Below the pieces are notes generated by a model. It did no database searches, was not told where the DNA came from, and saw nothing but the letters and a program-made list of their open reading frames with translations. Made by a program: the position numbers and the translations under genes. This document shows, in pieces, positions 8,988 through 17,862 of a stretch of 64,000 bases of DNA (the stretch's first letter is position 1; each line of letters opens with the position of its first letter). Location of the stretch: contig CALKQS010000015.1 in assembly GCA_937990725.1 (NCBI GenBank), positions 50,468 to 114,467 on the forward strand. The letters run 5' to 3'. The DNA is from an uncultured Candidatus Saccharibacteria bacterium (lineage in GTDB: Bacteria; Patescibacteriota; Saccharimonadia; Saccharimonadales; Saccharimonadaceae).

Positions 8988-9119
8988 TTGTATTAGCTCC
9001 TTTCTGTTGCTATCTGTTTTATTTTAGCAAAATCTACTCGGTAATGGCAAAAGAAGATGCGCCAGCGGTGCAGCCTTGCTCTGCAAACACATTATTCTCA
9101 TCACCAACCCATTTGATGG

Positions 9120-9125
9120 TATAAT
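9120..9125 (+). promoter_or_regulatory. -10 box of phosphodiesterase gene, leaderless type
   Basis: TATAAT, 9 bases before the ATG at 9135. Confidence 0.55.
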
Positions 9126-9134
9126 ACTGCTAGC

Positions 9135-9827
9135 ATGTTAATCATTGGTCATCGCGGTGCGGCCGGGCTCGCACCAGAGAACACTATCGACGCTATGGCA
9201 GCGGGTGTTGCAGCGGGCGCTGATATGCTTGAGCTAGATGTGCGATTGACGCGCGACGGTGTTCCTGTGGTTGCACATGATAATCGCCTGCTACGTACCC
9301 ACCACCGAAATGAATCAATCAGCCACCTGACGTATACCGAGTTGCAGGCCCTCACCAGTGAGCAGCCTATCCCATCACTCGCAGCAGTGTTAGATCGTTT
9401 TTTGGGCGTTGTGCTACTCAATATTGAGCTCAAAGGGCATGGTAGCGCCGAGCCGACGCATCAACTCCTCACCCGCTCTATCACATCGCCAGATGATTGG
9501 GATAATGTACTGCTCTCGTCATTCTCCGTACGCGAGCTTCGGCAACTTCGGCAGCTTGCGCCTCAGGCCAATCTTGCTCTACTTCACCGCAATAATCCCT
9601 TTGCATTCTTGGCCTATCAGCGAAAGCTCGACTTCACCGCGGTGGGGTTTCATCGCTTGTATGCACATCCACTAGCGATAGAGATTGCACGTCGGTCGAA
9701 TCTCTTTACCTACGTCTATACGGTCAATCGCCAAGGCACTCTGCAGCAGCTTGCCGAGCGTGGCATCGATGGCGTCGTGACCAACTACCCAGATAAGTTT
9801 CTTGCTGAGCTGCGGCGTTATAGTTAA
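9135..9827 (+). CDS. glycerophosphodiester phosphodiesterase
   Basis: A GDPD-family TIM barrel that cleaves glycerophosphodiesters to glycerol 3-phosphate and an alcohol. It could feed on phospholipid breakdown products. Family marks are IGHRGAAGLAPENT (catalytic His), LELDVRLTRDGVPVVAHD (metal-binding Glu/Asp, second His) and LLNIELKG. There is no signal peptide, so it is probably cytoplasmic. At 230 residues it is a compact form. It has a leaderless-type start and converges on trxB. Confidence 0.92.
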   Translation: MLIIGHRGAAGLAPENTIDAMAAGVAAGADMLELDVRLTRDGVPVVAHDNRLLRTHHRNESISHLTYTELQALTSEQPIPSLAAVLDRFLGVVLLNIELKGHGSAEPTHQLLTRSITSPDDWDNVLLSSFSVRELRQLRQLAPQANLALLHRNNPFAFLAYQRKLDFTAVGFHRLYAHPLAIEIARRSNLFTYVYTVNRQGTLQQLAERGIDGVVTNYPDKFLAELRRYS

Positions 9828-10277
9828 TAACATATGAAGTTATCTGATAAGACGCGGTACGCCTGTCGTGCGAGATTAGGAATATTGTCTGAATCCAACT
9901 AACACCTCACTTGGGTAATACTAGGCTTCTCCGTTCCTTTCTGTGGACGAATATTACCGCTATCCAATTTAATGCAGAAGAGCAATAGTCGGGTAAGCGC
10001 TTAGAGGGTTTATCGAAAAAGGCGACCAAAAAGAGCAGATAGTAGCCCTTCAGTGCAGTTGACAAGATTATACAGAAGTCAAAATATTGCTACTCTATTA
10101 AATAATAGTACTCTATATGATCAAATACCTCTCTAGGCGTATCGACTTCATCTTCACACTAGTAAAAATCAGCCATTACGACTGATTTTTTACTTTGTTA
10201 GATAGAAAGGAGATGCTACTCAGGAGCTGAGTTTTGAGATTTAGGCTCTTAGCTATCCCGCACCAATACTGTCTATT
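9828..10277. other. intergenic stretch of 450 bases
   Basis: No convincing gene. A TTGACA at 10059-10064 followed by AT-rich sequence and the terminator at 10161-10194 could mark a small RNA, but no good -10 box sits at the right distance. Nothing else stands out. Confidence 0.4.
10161..10194. terminator. bidirectional terminator
   Basis: A 12-base arm AGTAAAAATCAG pairs with CTGATTTTTTACT (one bulged T) across a 9-base loop. It lies between the phosphodiesterase gene and trxB, which converge. Confidence 0.8.
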
Positions 10278-11237
10278 CTATGCTTTGTGCTGCTGAATAT
10301 ATTCGCGGATACTCAAAGCAGCCGTCGCGCCTTCGCCCACCGCTGTCGCAATCTGCATCGTTGCGCCACTACGCACATCGCCACTGGCAAAGACGCCAGG
10401 CATCGTCGTCTCGAGGTGCTCATTGGTGATAATCAGCCCCCGCTCATCGAGCTGGACGGGCGTACCCTGCAAAAAGCCCGTGTTTGGCTTAAGGCCAACA
10501 AAGACAAACACCCCATCACAGGCGAAGGTAGTTGGCTGGCCATTACTGATGGCTGCAACACCAGTTACTTTGCCGTCCTCTGCTATAATTTCGGTCGATT
10601 CGGTATGAAGATGGACGCTAATTTGCCCGCGCTCGATAAAGGGCTGCAAGTCGGTCTGGAGGATCTCGCTCGCTTTGATCGTGCTCCGCACCAGCAGGTC
10701 GATATGCTCCGCAAAGCGAGTCAAGAACATCGCCTCTTGCAAGCCAGAGTTGCCGCCACCGATCACCACCAGTCGCTTGCCTTTATAAAACGCACCATCG
10801 CAGGTTGCACAGTAGTGTACGCCGCGACCATACAATGCATCTTCGCCAGGGATACCAAGCTTGTTATATGCACTGCCAGTGGCAATCAACACCGCACGGG
10901 CACGCACATCCTGCCCGTCGACTGTTACAATCGTATCATTGCCATCTTTGCGGAGACTCGACACCTCACCCAGCTCAATCTGCGCCCCAAAGCGCTCTGC
11001 CTGGCGCTGCAGCTGCTCGGCGAGGTCGAGACCTGATACGCCGTCTGCAAAGCCTGGGTAGTTATCGATCTTGTCGGTGATTGCTGCGAGGCCACCGATC
11101 ACTGCTTTTTCATACAGCACCGTCTGCAGGTTCTCACGCGTCGTATATACCGCGGCAGCCAGGGCACTTGGCCCTGCGCCGATCATCACCACGTCGTGGG
11201 TCGGCATCTGAGTTTGGTTATTGGTAGTGCTGCCCAT
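10278..11237 (-). CDS. trxB: thioredoxin reductase
   Basis: An NADPH- and FAD-dependent disulfide reductase that keeps thioredoxin-like proteins reduced. The FAD motif is MIGAGPSALAAAVY, the redox pair is C143-A-T-C146, the NADPH motif is VVIGGGNSGLQEA, and GVFASGDV is near the C-terminus. The 319-residue length is normal. The ATG lies 20 bases inside the end of the FKBP gene and has AAGGAGGG 8 bases upstream, so the overlap looks real and the two genes are probably translationally coupled. No thioredoxin gene is seen nearby. Confidence 0.95.
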   Translation of the reverse strand: MGSTTNNQTQMPTHDVVMIGAGPSALAAAVYTTRENLQTVLYEKAVIGGLAAITDKIDNYPGFADGVSGLDLAEQLQRQAERFGAQIELGEVSSLRKDGNDTIVTVDGQDVRARAVLIATGSAYNKLGIPGEDALYGRGVHYCATCDGAFYKGKRLVVIGGGNSGLQEAMFLTRFAEHIDLLVRSTIKASEILQTDLQPFIERGQISVHLHTESTEIIAEDGKVTGVAAISNGQPTTFACDGVFVFVGLKPNTGFLQGTPVQLDERGLIITNEHLETTMPGVFASGDVRSGATMQIATAVGEGATAALSIREYIQQHKA

Positions 11238-11907
11238 AGTTGCTCCCTCCTTGGCCTTCTTGGTATGCTTTCAATAGTTCTGAAGTGTCGATTGTAGCCG
11301 GCTTTGGCACTGCCATCACGATGAACTTCAGTGGTGTATTGGCGGGAATGTCATTGCCTTGACCCTTCTCGCCGTATGCTTTGTCGGAGGGGATGGTTAG
11401 CTCACGTACTCCACCAAGGCGCATCCCCTTGATGCCTTCCTTCCAGCCAGTAATGACGCTCGCACTCTTGAGCCCACCCTCAACAGCAAATGGCGCACTA
11501 AGCTCGCCGTCTTTGATAGATTGGTCAAATACCTTGCCTTTTGGGTTCCAACCAATGTAGTAGGCCGCAAATGCCGTATTATCCTTGATTTCCTCACCAT
11601 CACCAACCACCAAGTCTTCGCTGGAGAGCTCCTTCACACTATCGCGGTCAAACTCACCAACCCGGCTCGTATATTGGCTAAAGGTTGGATAATATTTGTT
11701 TGACAACTCTTGGGCTTGAGCAGCTGTCTTGGCTTGGTAGTCTTTCATAAGTTTCTGGTATTTTTCTTGCGCCTTTTGCGCTTTGGCTTGGTCATTTTTG
11801 TAATTCTCCGAGGCAAGAATCATTGCCGCAAATGACCCCAGCGTCCCGACAATCGTCGCGACCAAAATAACAATAATAATCCAGCGTTGTGTCTTGGTTG
11901 TTGCCAT
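11218..11907 (-). CDS. membrane-anchored FKBP-type peptidyl-prolyl isomerase
   Basis: A predicted extracytoplasmic protein-folding catalyst of 229 residues. One N-terminal membrane helix (WIIIVILVATIVGTLGSFAA) is followed by a coiled-coil-like linker rich in Lys, Gln and Ala, and then an FKBP domain of about 110 residues with VFDQS, GWKEGIKGM and IPSDKAYGEKGQGNDIPANT. The ATG at 11907 follows AGAGGAG. TATACT at 11944-11949 gives a leader of about 30 bases, and a longer frame reads through that promoter. It is the first gene of an operon with trxB. Confidence 0.9.
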   Translation of the reverse strand: MATTKTQRWIIIVILVATIVGTLGSFAAMILASENYKNDQAKAQKAQEKYQKLMKDYQAKTAAQAQELSNKYYPTFSQYTSRVGEFDRDSVKELSSEDLVVGDGEEIKDNTAFAAYYIGWNPKGKVFDQSIKDGELSAPFAVEGGLKSASVITGWKEGIKGMRLGGVRELTIPSDKAYGEKGQGNDIPANTPLKFIVMAVPKPATIDTSELLKAYQEGQGGSNYGQHYQ

Positions 11908-12122
11908 AACTCCTCTTGTTTCATCGACTAATCTATCTTGCCCAGTATAGCACACTTGCCAGTATGACTGCTAGATAACAGAGGTCACATCGATAAATGC
12001 TGTCTAGCCTTTGCTGTATATTCCTTGTTAATCCTGTCACTCTCTACTACCTTGCGTTGCGCAGAAACACCACGCGAACAACCATCGGCTGATACGCCTC
12101 TTGCAATGGCGATTTTTCTCAG

Positions 12123-12128
12123 TATACT
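12123..12128 (+). promoter_or_regulatory. -10 box of ThrE-like gene, leaderless type
   Basis: TATACT, 8 bases before the ATG at 12137. Confidence 0.6.
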
Positions 12129-12136
12129 AAAAAGCG

Positions 12137-13555
12137 ATGAACCGTCTCCACACACTATTTTCGCCCCTACTTGCCCGCCTGGCTATTGGCGGTACGACCG
12201 CGCTGCAATCAGCGCCAGTTGAAAAGCTTGATGGTGCTCTCACGCCCAATATGCGCGCTCTGCGCCTGGCAATGAGTATCGCCGACCAGCTCATTTCAAT
12301 GGGCACACCAGCCCAAAATGTCGTTCATATGGCGCTCAGTATTACGGACACCTACTGTACTCGCAAAGTGCACATCGACGTTATTTCGTCGCAGCTTATT
12401 TTATCGCAAGATCGAGGCAACGATTACGAACCACTGACGCTCCTACGCACCATCCCACCACGCGAGATCAACTACCAACAAATGCAATGCCTCCAGACCC
12501 TGGCTGCTACTATTGCCGAGGGAGCGCTCACCCTCGATGCTGCCGAGCGCGAGCTCGATGCTATCCTTGCCAAGCCACGACGCTATCCACCCTGGGTAAT
12601 TTATCTGGCAGGTGGTGGGCTCAGCGCTGGCTCAGCCCTGCTCTATACGGCGTCATTGCCAGTGATTTTTGCCACCTTTGTGATGGGTGTGGCAATTATG
12701 TGGCTGCTAGGCCGCTTAAATCGCATTGCTCTTCCTGTGTTCTTTACTCAAATCATCGCGGCAAGCGTTATCACATTGGTCGCAACCATCATCACGTGGC
12801 TTGCCACCAACCATTATCTCGATGTCCTTGGCATCATTAACCCAACTATCATCACCGTGAGCGGCATCGTTCTCTTGGTGGCGGGGATGATGATCGTCGG
12901 TGCCTTCCAGGACGCAATCGACGAATATTACGTAACGGCGACGGGTCGACTACTCAAAGTGGCAATGATGACAATGGGTGTGGTGATCGGTGTGATGATT
13001 GGCCTGTATACAGCGCGGCGCTTTGGGATTGAGTTTGTCGCTACGCCCGACCAACTGCAGCTGACTGGAACAATGTATCAGTATATCGGGGCAGCTGCTA
13101 TTGCGGCCACTTTTGCTCTCGGCAACCACACTCAGCCAGTCGGCATCATCCTAGCTGGTGCAACTGGCATGCTTGGCTATGATATATACCTCGCCATTAC
13201 TGGCTGGAGTATGTCTGCTATTGCGGCCAGTGCGGCAGCGGGTTTAGTGATTGGCTTTATTGCGACAACCGCTTCCCGTTTGTGGCATATGCCTAGCCTT
13301 GCCATCGTCAATGCCGGAATTGTTCCACTCGTGCCAGGTATCACGCTCTACAATGGGCTCATGGGCGTCGTGACGACTGGCTCAAGCGAGGCAGGTCTGC
13401 TGGTACGCGCTGTCCTCATCGCTATTGCCATTGCAGCTGGTGCGTCATTTGGCGTGCTGATTGGCCGACCCACGCGGCGAAGTTTCCTCCGCCTGCGCAA
13501 TCGCCTACCACAGCGTCGCTTGCATCAACCTCATTCGCCAAAGTCCACACCCTGA
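12137..13555 (+). CDS. threonine/serine exporter family (ThrE-like) membrane protein
   Basis: A 472-residue fusion with an N-terminal ThrE/DUF1212 half and a C-terminal DUF3815-like half. In many bacteria these halves are the separate proteins YjjP and YjjB. A soluble N-terminal region of about 150 residues (IADQLISMGTPAQNV) precedes roughly ten membrane helices, and PGITLYNGLMG is the conserved stretch near the end. It probably exports small amino acids or a similar solute. The C-terminus is basic (LRLRNRLPQRR). Its last 25 bases overlap the end of pheT, which runs the other way. Confidence 0.88.
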   Translation: MNRLHTLFSPLLARLAIGGTTALQSAPVEKLDGALTPNMRALRLAMSIADQLISMGTPAQNVVHMALSITDTYCTRKVHIDVISSQLILSQDRGNDYEPLTLLRTIPPREINYQQMQCLQTLAATIAEGALTLDAAERELDAILAKPRRYPPWVIYLAGGGLSAGSALLYTASLPVIFATFVMGVAIMWLLGRLNRIALPVFFTQIIAASVITLVATIITWLATNHYLDVLGIINPTIITVSGIVLLVAGMMIVGAFQDAIDEYYVTATGRLLKVAMMTMGVVIGVMIGLYTARRFGIEFVATPDQLQLTGTMYQYIGAAAIAATFALGNHTQPVGIILAGATGMLGYDIYLAITGWSMSAIAASAAAGLVIGFIATTASRLWHMPSLAIVNAGIVPLVPGITLYNGLMGVVTTGSSEAGLLVRAVLIAIAIAAGASFGVLIGRPTRRSFLRLRNRLPQRRLHQPHSPKSTP

Positions 13556-16104
13556 AACAGCGCATGCTGCTCGGGTGCAAACACTGTCCGGATGATCGAA
13601 CGGACACGCTCAGCACTCAGCGTTGCCTTGCTACTCGATAGCGTTAGGCGAAATGTGGTGGTTTGATGTGATGCATCAGGGGTCGCTTTGTAAATACTCA
13701 GCGGCGTGAGATCGCGGATCGTTACATCTGGGTATGTTTCGCTGGCTCGAGTCATAGCGCTCGAGACTGCTTGCATGAGTTCATCATAGGTAACCTCTGT
13801 ACTTGTTTGGATAGAGATATCACGGGCGGTGGTAGGGTAGCGACTCATTGGCTGGTAGTGCACCACCGTATCGCGCCATATCTGCTCCATCACATCAAGG
13901 CGAAGTGATGCCGCTGCAGTATAATCAGGGAGCTTGAAATGCTTCACTACTGCCGGGCGCAGCTCACCAACCACACAAATAAGCTGCCGCTCGGGCTGAC
14001 CCGTCGTCTCACTACTTTCCACCCAGATATGAGCCGAGCGATTGATGTCAAAGGGTGCATACACTGGATCATCTGGAGTAGCCGTGACTGGCGTATACAC
14101 GAGAGTTAGACCGCTATCACGTGCCAGCTGGTCGAGCGTCGCCCGCACCTGGTAAAAGGCGGCGCCAGCACGAGGCTTTTTGCTACTATACACAAGGTCA
14201 ACCAGCGATTGCTCAGCTGGCAGGCCGTCCTCACCCATTCGTGCCTTGGTGTGGCCCTTGCCAATTTCGAACAGCATAAATTCGCTGTGCCCTGCCCTGA
14301 TATTAGCGTGGACTTTATCGAGCAAACTCGGCAGCACGCTCAGGCGGTAGTACTGAAGGTCGGGGCTGAGGGCGTTCGACAGCCGGAAGGCCTGGGCTGG
14401 GTCTTGGCCTGCACCCTTGAGCACACGCTCATGCACAAAGCTATAGCTCAGCACTTCGTTGGCACCAGCCTGGGCCAGTGCCTCGCGCACAACGCGTTTC
14501 AGCTCACGGCGGGGGTTCTTGCGTGCCGGCTGAATACGGCGCATGGGCAGCTGGCGCGGCACGGTATCAAAGCCATGCAGCCGGCCAATTTCCTCAACGA
14601 TATCCTCTTTGGTTTCCAGATCTGTCCGCCAGAAAGGCACCTGCAGGCAGATATAGCCAAGCTCGTTCTCTGGGCCATGGCTGTGGATTTCGACATTATT
14701 AAGCAGTGTGCAGATATCATTCTCAGCCAGGCTCGTCCCCAGGCGCTCATCAATAAATCGACTCGTTATATCTATGGTTGCGGGCTCGTATTTCCCTGCA
14801 AAATATTCATCAAGAATCCCACCATGTTCACTCGTAAATGGCTTAATATCTACTACTTGGCTGGCCTGCTCGCCGCCTACCATACCAATCAGCCGGTTCA
14901 GTACAGCCGCATTCTGCAGGGGTGACTGGCCTTTATTAAAGCGGGCCAGCGCATCAGTAAACACGCCGTGGCGCATGGCCATTTTGCGCACTGCGTACAT
15001 GTCGAAGGTAGCGCACTCCAGCACAATCGTGGTGGTCGTGGCTGACACCTCAGTGCGGCTGCCACCCATGATACCACCCAGAGCCACTGGGCCTTGCTCG
15101 TCGGCAATCACTATATCATCTGGCGTCAGCTCAATCGTCTTGCCGCTCAGTAGCGCCAGCGTCTCGCCCTGCCGCGCCATACGCACGCCAAGCTGCCCAC
15201 CCTGGAGCGTGTCGTAATCGTAGGCGTGGGTTGGCTGGGCTGTCATTAGCATCACATAATTCGTCGCGTCCACAATGTTATTAATCGGCTTTGCCCCCAT
15301 CGCCACCAGTTGGCACTGCAGCCAAAACGGGCTGGGCGCTACCTGTACGCCGCGGATCGCCACCGCCATAAAGCGTGGCACAAGCTGCGGAATATCGTTC
15401 GAAACCGCGAGCGGCACACTATCGCCATCGCCAAATATCTGCTCCAGGTTATACCAGGTAGGGCTCGTAAATGGTTGATGGAGAATGCCAGCAATCTCGC
15501 GCGCCACACCCAGCTGGCCAAAGCAATCTGGCCGGTGGGTAAACATCTTGTTCTCGATATCAAGCACATAGTCATCCAGGCCAAATAGCGCGGCAAAGTC
15601 AGCCCCTGGTTGCAGCGTCTTACCCGCTGGCAGGTCGCGTGGCGTCAGCGCTACAATCCCATCGTGGTCGGTACCAATTGCCAGCTCATCAGCCGCGGCC
15701 AGCATACCCTGGCTCAGCACTCCACGGAGCTTGCGAGCATCAAGCGTAAAGGGCTCACCCTCGAGGATACTGGCCGGCACCGTGCTTGCAGGCGGCAGCC
15801 ACACGGCCCACATATCAGCCTGCACATTAGGCGCCCCGCACACCACCTGCACCAGGCCGTTTTCATCACGCGGCACATCGGGTACGGCCATGCCGTCATC
15901 AATTTTGGTCACGCTCAGGCGGTCGGCATTGGGGTGCTTGGCACACTCCACCACCCGCACCACGCGTGCACCGCGGTAACGCTCGGCCAGGTTCTCGACC
16001 TGCTCCACACTACCAAGCTGCTGGTTAATGCGCTGCACTAGCTCATCCACCGGCGGCAATTCAAAGTTAATAAGTTGTTTTATAACATTGAGGCTGACTT
16101 TCAT
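13531..16104 (-). CDS. pheT: phenylalanyl-tRNA synthetase beta subunit
   Basis: The beta subunit of the (alpha-beta)2 enzyme. It holds the tRNA-binding and editing domains. In order: an N-terminal EMAP/OB-like tRNA-binding domain (VECAKHPNADRLSVTKI), the B3/B4 editing domain, the B5 domain (TIDITSRFIDERLGT), a catalytic-like core, and a C-terminal anticodon-binding ferredoxin fold. Its 857 residues fit the family. Unusually, pheS is not adjacent; it lies 7.7 kb away on the other strand. TATACT is 10 bases before the ATG. Confidence 0.97.
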   Translation of the reverse strand: MKVSLNVIKQLINFELPPVDELVQRINQQLGSVEQVENLAERYRGARVVRVVECAKHPNADRLSVTKIDDGMAVPDVPRDENGLVQVVCGAPNVQADMWAVWLPPASTVPASILEGEPFTLDARKLRGVLSQGMLAAADELAIGTDHDGIVALTPRDLPAGKTLQPGADFAALFGLDDYVLDIENKMFTHRPDCFGQLGVAREIAGILHQPFTSPTWYNLEQIFGDGDSVPLAVSNDIPQLVPRFMAVAIRGVQVAPSPFWLQCQLVAMGAKPINNIVDATNYVMLMTAQPTHAYDYDTLQGGQLGVRMARQGETLALLSGKTIELTPDDIVIADEQGPVALGGIMGGSRTEVSATTTTIVLECATFDMYAVRKMAMRHGVFTDALARFNKGQSPLQNAAVLNRLIGMVGGEQASQVVDIKPFTSEHGGILDEYFAGKYEPATIDITSRFIDERLGTSLAENDICTLLNNVEIHSHGPENELGYICLQVPFWRTDLETKEDIVEEIGRLHGFDTVPRQLPMRRIQPARKNPRRELKRVVREALAQAGANEVLSYSFVHERVLKGAGQDPAQAFRLSNALSPDLQYYRLSVLPSLLDKVHANIRAGHSEFMLFEIGKGHTKARMGEDGLPAEQSLVDLVYSSKKPRAGAAFYQVRATLDQLARDSGLTLVYTPVTATPDDPVYAPFDINRSAHIWVESSETTGQPERQLICVVGELRPAVVKHFKLPDYTAAASLRLDVMEQIWRDTVVHYQPMSRYPTTARDISIQTSTEVTYDELMQAVSSAMTRASETYPDVTIRDLTPLSIYKATPDASHQTTTFRLTLSSSKATLSAERVRSIIRTVFAPEQHALFQGVDFGE

Positions 16105-16114
16105 ACTGAGTTAT

Positions 16115-16120
16115 AGTATA
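16115..16120 (-). promoter_or_regulatory. -10 box of pheT, leaderless type
   Basis: TATACT on the minus strand, 10 bases before the ATG at 16104. No T-box-like leader is possible with this geometry. Confidence 0.6.
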
Positions 16121-16219
16121 CCATCTCGGGGTAAAGCTGCGCTACAAACCGTATTCTCTTTCGTCGTATACTAACACTGCTCCATATAAAAGATACGAAA
16201 CTATCTACCGTCTTATCTC

Positions 16220-16720
16220 TCAAATATCCAAATGCTCCACTGGCCGCTCCAGGCTCTGTTGCAAATTTTGCACGACACGATCTGGGATATACGCCGCAAG
16301 CTCGTCAATCGTATCGACAATCTCCATTCGCCCCCATTGTTTGACCGTCGCTGGATTGTCGTTGGTTTGCGTGCTACGCTGCGTGCCTGTAGGCCAATAG
16401 TTCCAGTCGGCGTGGTTGCGCTCATAGTACACATAACGGCCCTTTTGCGTAAGATACACTCGCTGTTCGCGAAGAGCCGCTTTGTCCTTTGCTATTGTCC
16501 TGTATATTTTACGACCCATAAAAATCTTATGCTGATACACGCCATCCTTGCCAACGCGTAATTGTATTTCATGAAAGCCATCGTGTGTTGCTTGCTGCCG
16601 CTCAACTAACAAACGATAACCCGCCATCAGTGCTGCAGATAGACTCATACTAAGGCCAGGCAAAGTCCCTTCAATATAGCGTTCGTCGCTGTGCGAAAAA
16701 TAGATTGTTTTATTGGCCAT
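16220..16720 (-). CDS. EXLDI-family protein
   Basis: A 166-residue soluble protein whose last five residues are Glu-His-Leu-Asp-Ile. This fits the C-terminal motif that names the EXLDI family, whose function is unknown to me. The middle holds repeated basic and aromatic positions (GRKIYRTIAKDK, YLTQKGRYVYYER). Two ATGs are adjacent; the second is preferred because AAGGAGG is then 6-7 bases away. A strong promoter and AT-rich repeats lie upstream, facing the DUF6882-like gene. Confidence 0.8.
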   Translation of the reverse strand: MANKTIYFSHSDERYIEGTLPGLSMSLSAALMAGYRLLVERQQATHDGFHEIQLRVGKDGVYQHKIFMGRKIYRTIAKDKAALREQRVYLTQKGRYVYYERNHADWNYWPTGTQRSTQTNDNPATVKQWGRMEIVDTIDELAAYIPDRVVQNLQQSLERPVEHLDI

Positions 16721-16735
16721 CATACTCCTCCTTAT

Positions 16736-16790
16736 ATGTATAGTTATACGTATATAGTATATAGTATCTATCTTCTATTGGCATTGTCAA
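16736..16790 (-). promoter_or_regulatory. promoter with repeats upstream of EXLDI gene
   Basis: TTGACA (16785-16790) is followed after 16 bases by GATACT (16763-16768), or after 18 by TACTAT. Downstream, overlapping TACTATA copies and the palindrome TATACGTATA fill the initial transcribed region. They could be an operator for an unknown regulator. Confidence 0.6.
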
Positions 16791-16924
16791 GGTTGTTCGG
16801 GAGTGTAGTGCATTACCTCTGTTATATTGACATAAAATAGCTATACTATCCAGAATATGCTACATTATTCGCCTGCTTATGCTACAATTACACAGGCATA
16901 CAAGAACATAATCTGGAGGTTTAT

Positions 16925-17674
16925 ATGCATACCGGTATTCGACGAATGGGACAGCGTAACTGTATTTATAGCGCGCTCCGCCAAGAATTAATGGACACGA
17001 TGTTTCAAGACAAGGTTGGGTCATACGACTCTTCTCGCTATGAGGTCGATCTCAACAAGCAACACTTCGCAATGGTATCGGACACAGGCAAAGTAACAGC
17101 CAAGGCACACCTACTTGCATCCATCGCCGTCGAGCCACCAACCCTCATGTGGGGCTACGCAGACGAGCTTGCACAGTTTGGCAAAGCGGTCGAGCTTGCC
17201 CACAAGGTACGCGAGTATGGCTTAGAGCACAAAGAGAATGATCTTGTTAGTCCAGAAGTTGAATATACCTTCCCGTCTGACATAGACCAGCAGCTTGTGA
17301 TCGCCAGTGTCGCGCATGATATCGGCTTTGCTGCTATCACTATCTTTGGTACGGATTATTACTACTACAGCTCACCGATTCGTGGTGGTCGCCGTGTAGT
17401 GCTTTTGCTTGAGAATATCTCTGAGCCCGTGCCACCAATTACGCTCGACTACTTCTACTCACGCCTGCCACGCTATCTGCAACAGGTGGATGACATTGCA
17501 TGGTCACTGGAGGGCTTTGTGGAGCTGATGCCAGGCTGGAGCATCGAGATGAACGATGATGATAATGGCGTCCACCACGCCCGTGTCACCGATGATACTG
17601 GCACAAGTATCCGCGTCAGCTACCAATTCGATGAGTATGAGCGGCTCAAGCGACTTGAGTTTCATCACGACTAA
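16925..17674 (+). CDS. DUF6882-like protein
   Basis: A soluble, acidic protein of 249 residues. The first half has the pattern MVSDTGKVTAKAHLLASIA, then LMWGYADEL and KVREYGLEH, which resembles DUF6882. The second half (from about residue 130) is a separate region with YYYYSSPIRGGRRVVLLLEN. The function is unknown. TGGAGG is 5 bases before the ATG, and a TACAAT box at 16883-16888 gives a leader of about 30 bases. It is divergent from the EXLDI gene and is followed by its own terminator. Confidence 0.6.
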   Translation: MHTGIRRMGQRNCIYSALRQELMDTMFQDKVGSYDSSRYEVDLNKQHFAMVSDTGKVTAKAHLLASIAVEPPTLMWGYADELAQFGKAVELAHKVREYGLEHKENDLVSPEVEYTFPSDIDQQLVIASVAHDIGFAAITIFGTDYYYYSSPIRGGRRVVLLLENISEPVPPITLDYFYSRLPRYLQQVDDIAWSLEGFVELMPGWSIEMNDDDNGVHHARVTDDTGTSIRVSYQFDEYERLKRLEFHHD

Positions 17675-17697
17675 TACTCGCTACCAGTGATACACCG

Positions 17698-17727
17698 AAA
17701 ACCGCATTTGTATAGTAATGCGGTTTT
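17698..17727 (+). terminator. terminator after DUF6882-like gene
   Basis: AAAACCGCATT pairs with AATGCGGTTTT (11 base pairs) across an 8-base loop, with a T-rich stretch following. Confidence 0.85.
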
Positions 17728-17771
17728 ATTGTGGTTTTTACATCAATATGACCTCTGTTAGCACTCTTGCT

Positions 17772-17839
17772 ACACTGGTGTGCGCTCGCTTCAAGATATA
17801 TAACCAGTGTTTGCAATTGACGCAACAATCCGGCATACT
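17772..17839 (+). promoter_or_regulatory. promoter with inverted repeat, alpha/beta hydrolase gene
   Basis: TTGCAA (17811-17816), 17 bases, CATACT (17834-17839). An 8-base inverted repeat ACACTGGT (17772-17779) / ACCAGTGT (17803-17810) ends directly against the -35 box, a place where an activator or repressor could bind. Confidence 0.6.
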
Positions 17840-17862
17840 GGAGAGTACTAAGGAGGACTGAC

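Noticed and set aside
10059..10194. Small RNA between the phosphodiesterase gene and trxB
   Set aside because: A TTGACA and a terminator are present, but there is no -10 box at a suitable distance and no fold I recognise.
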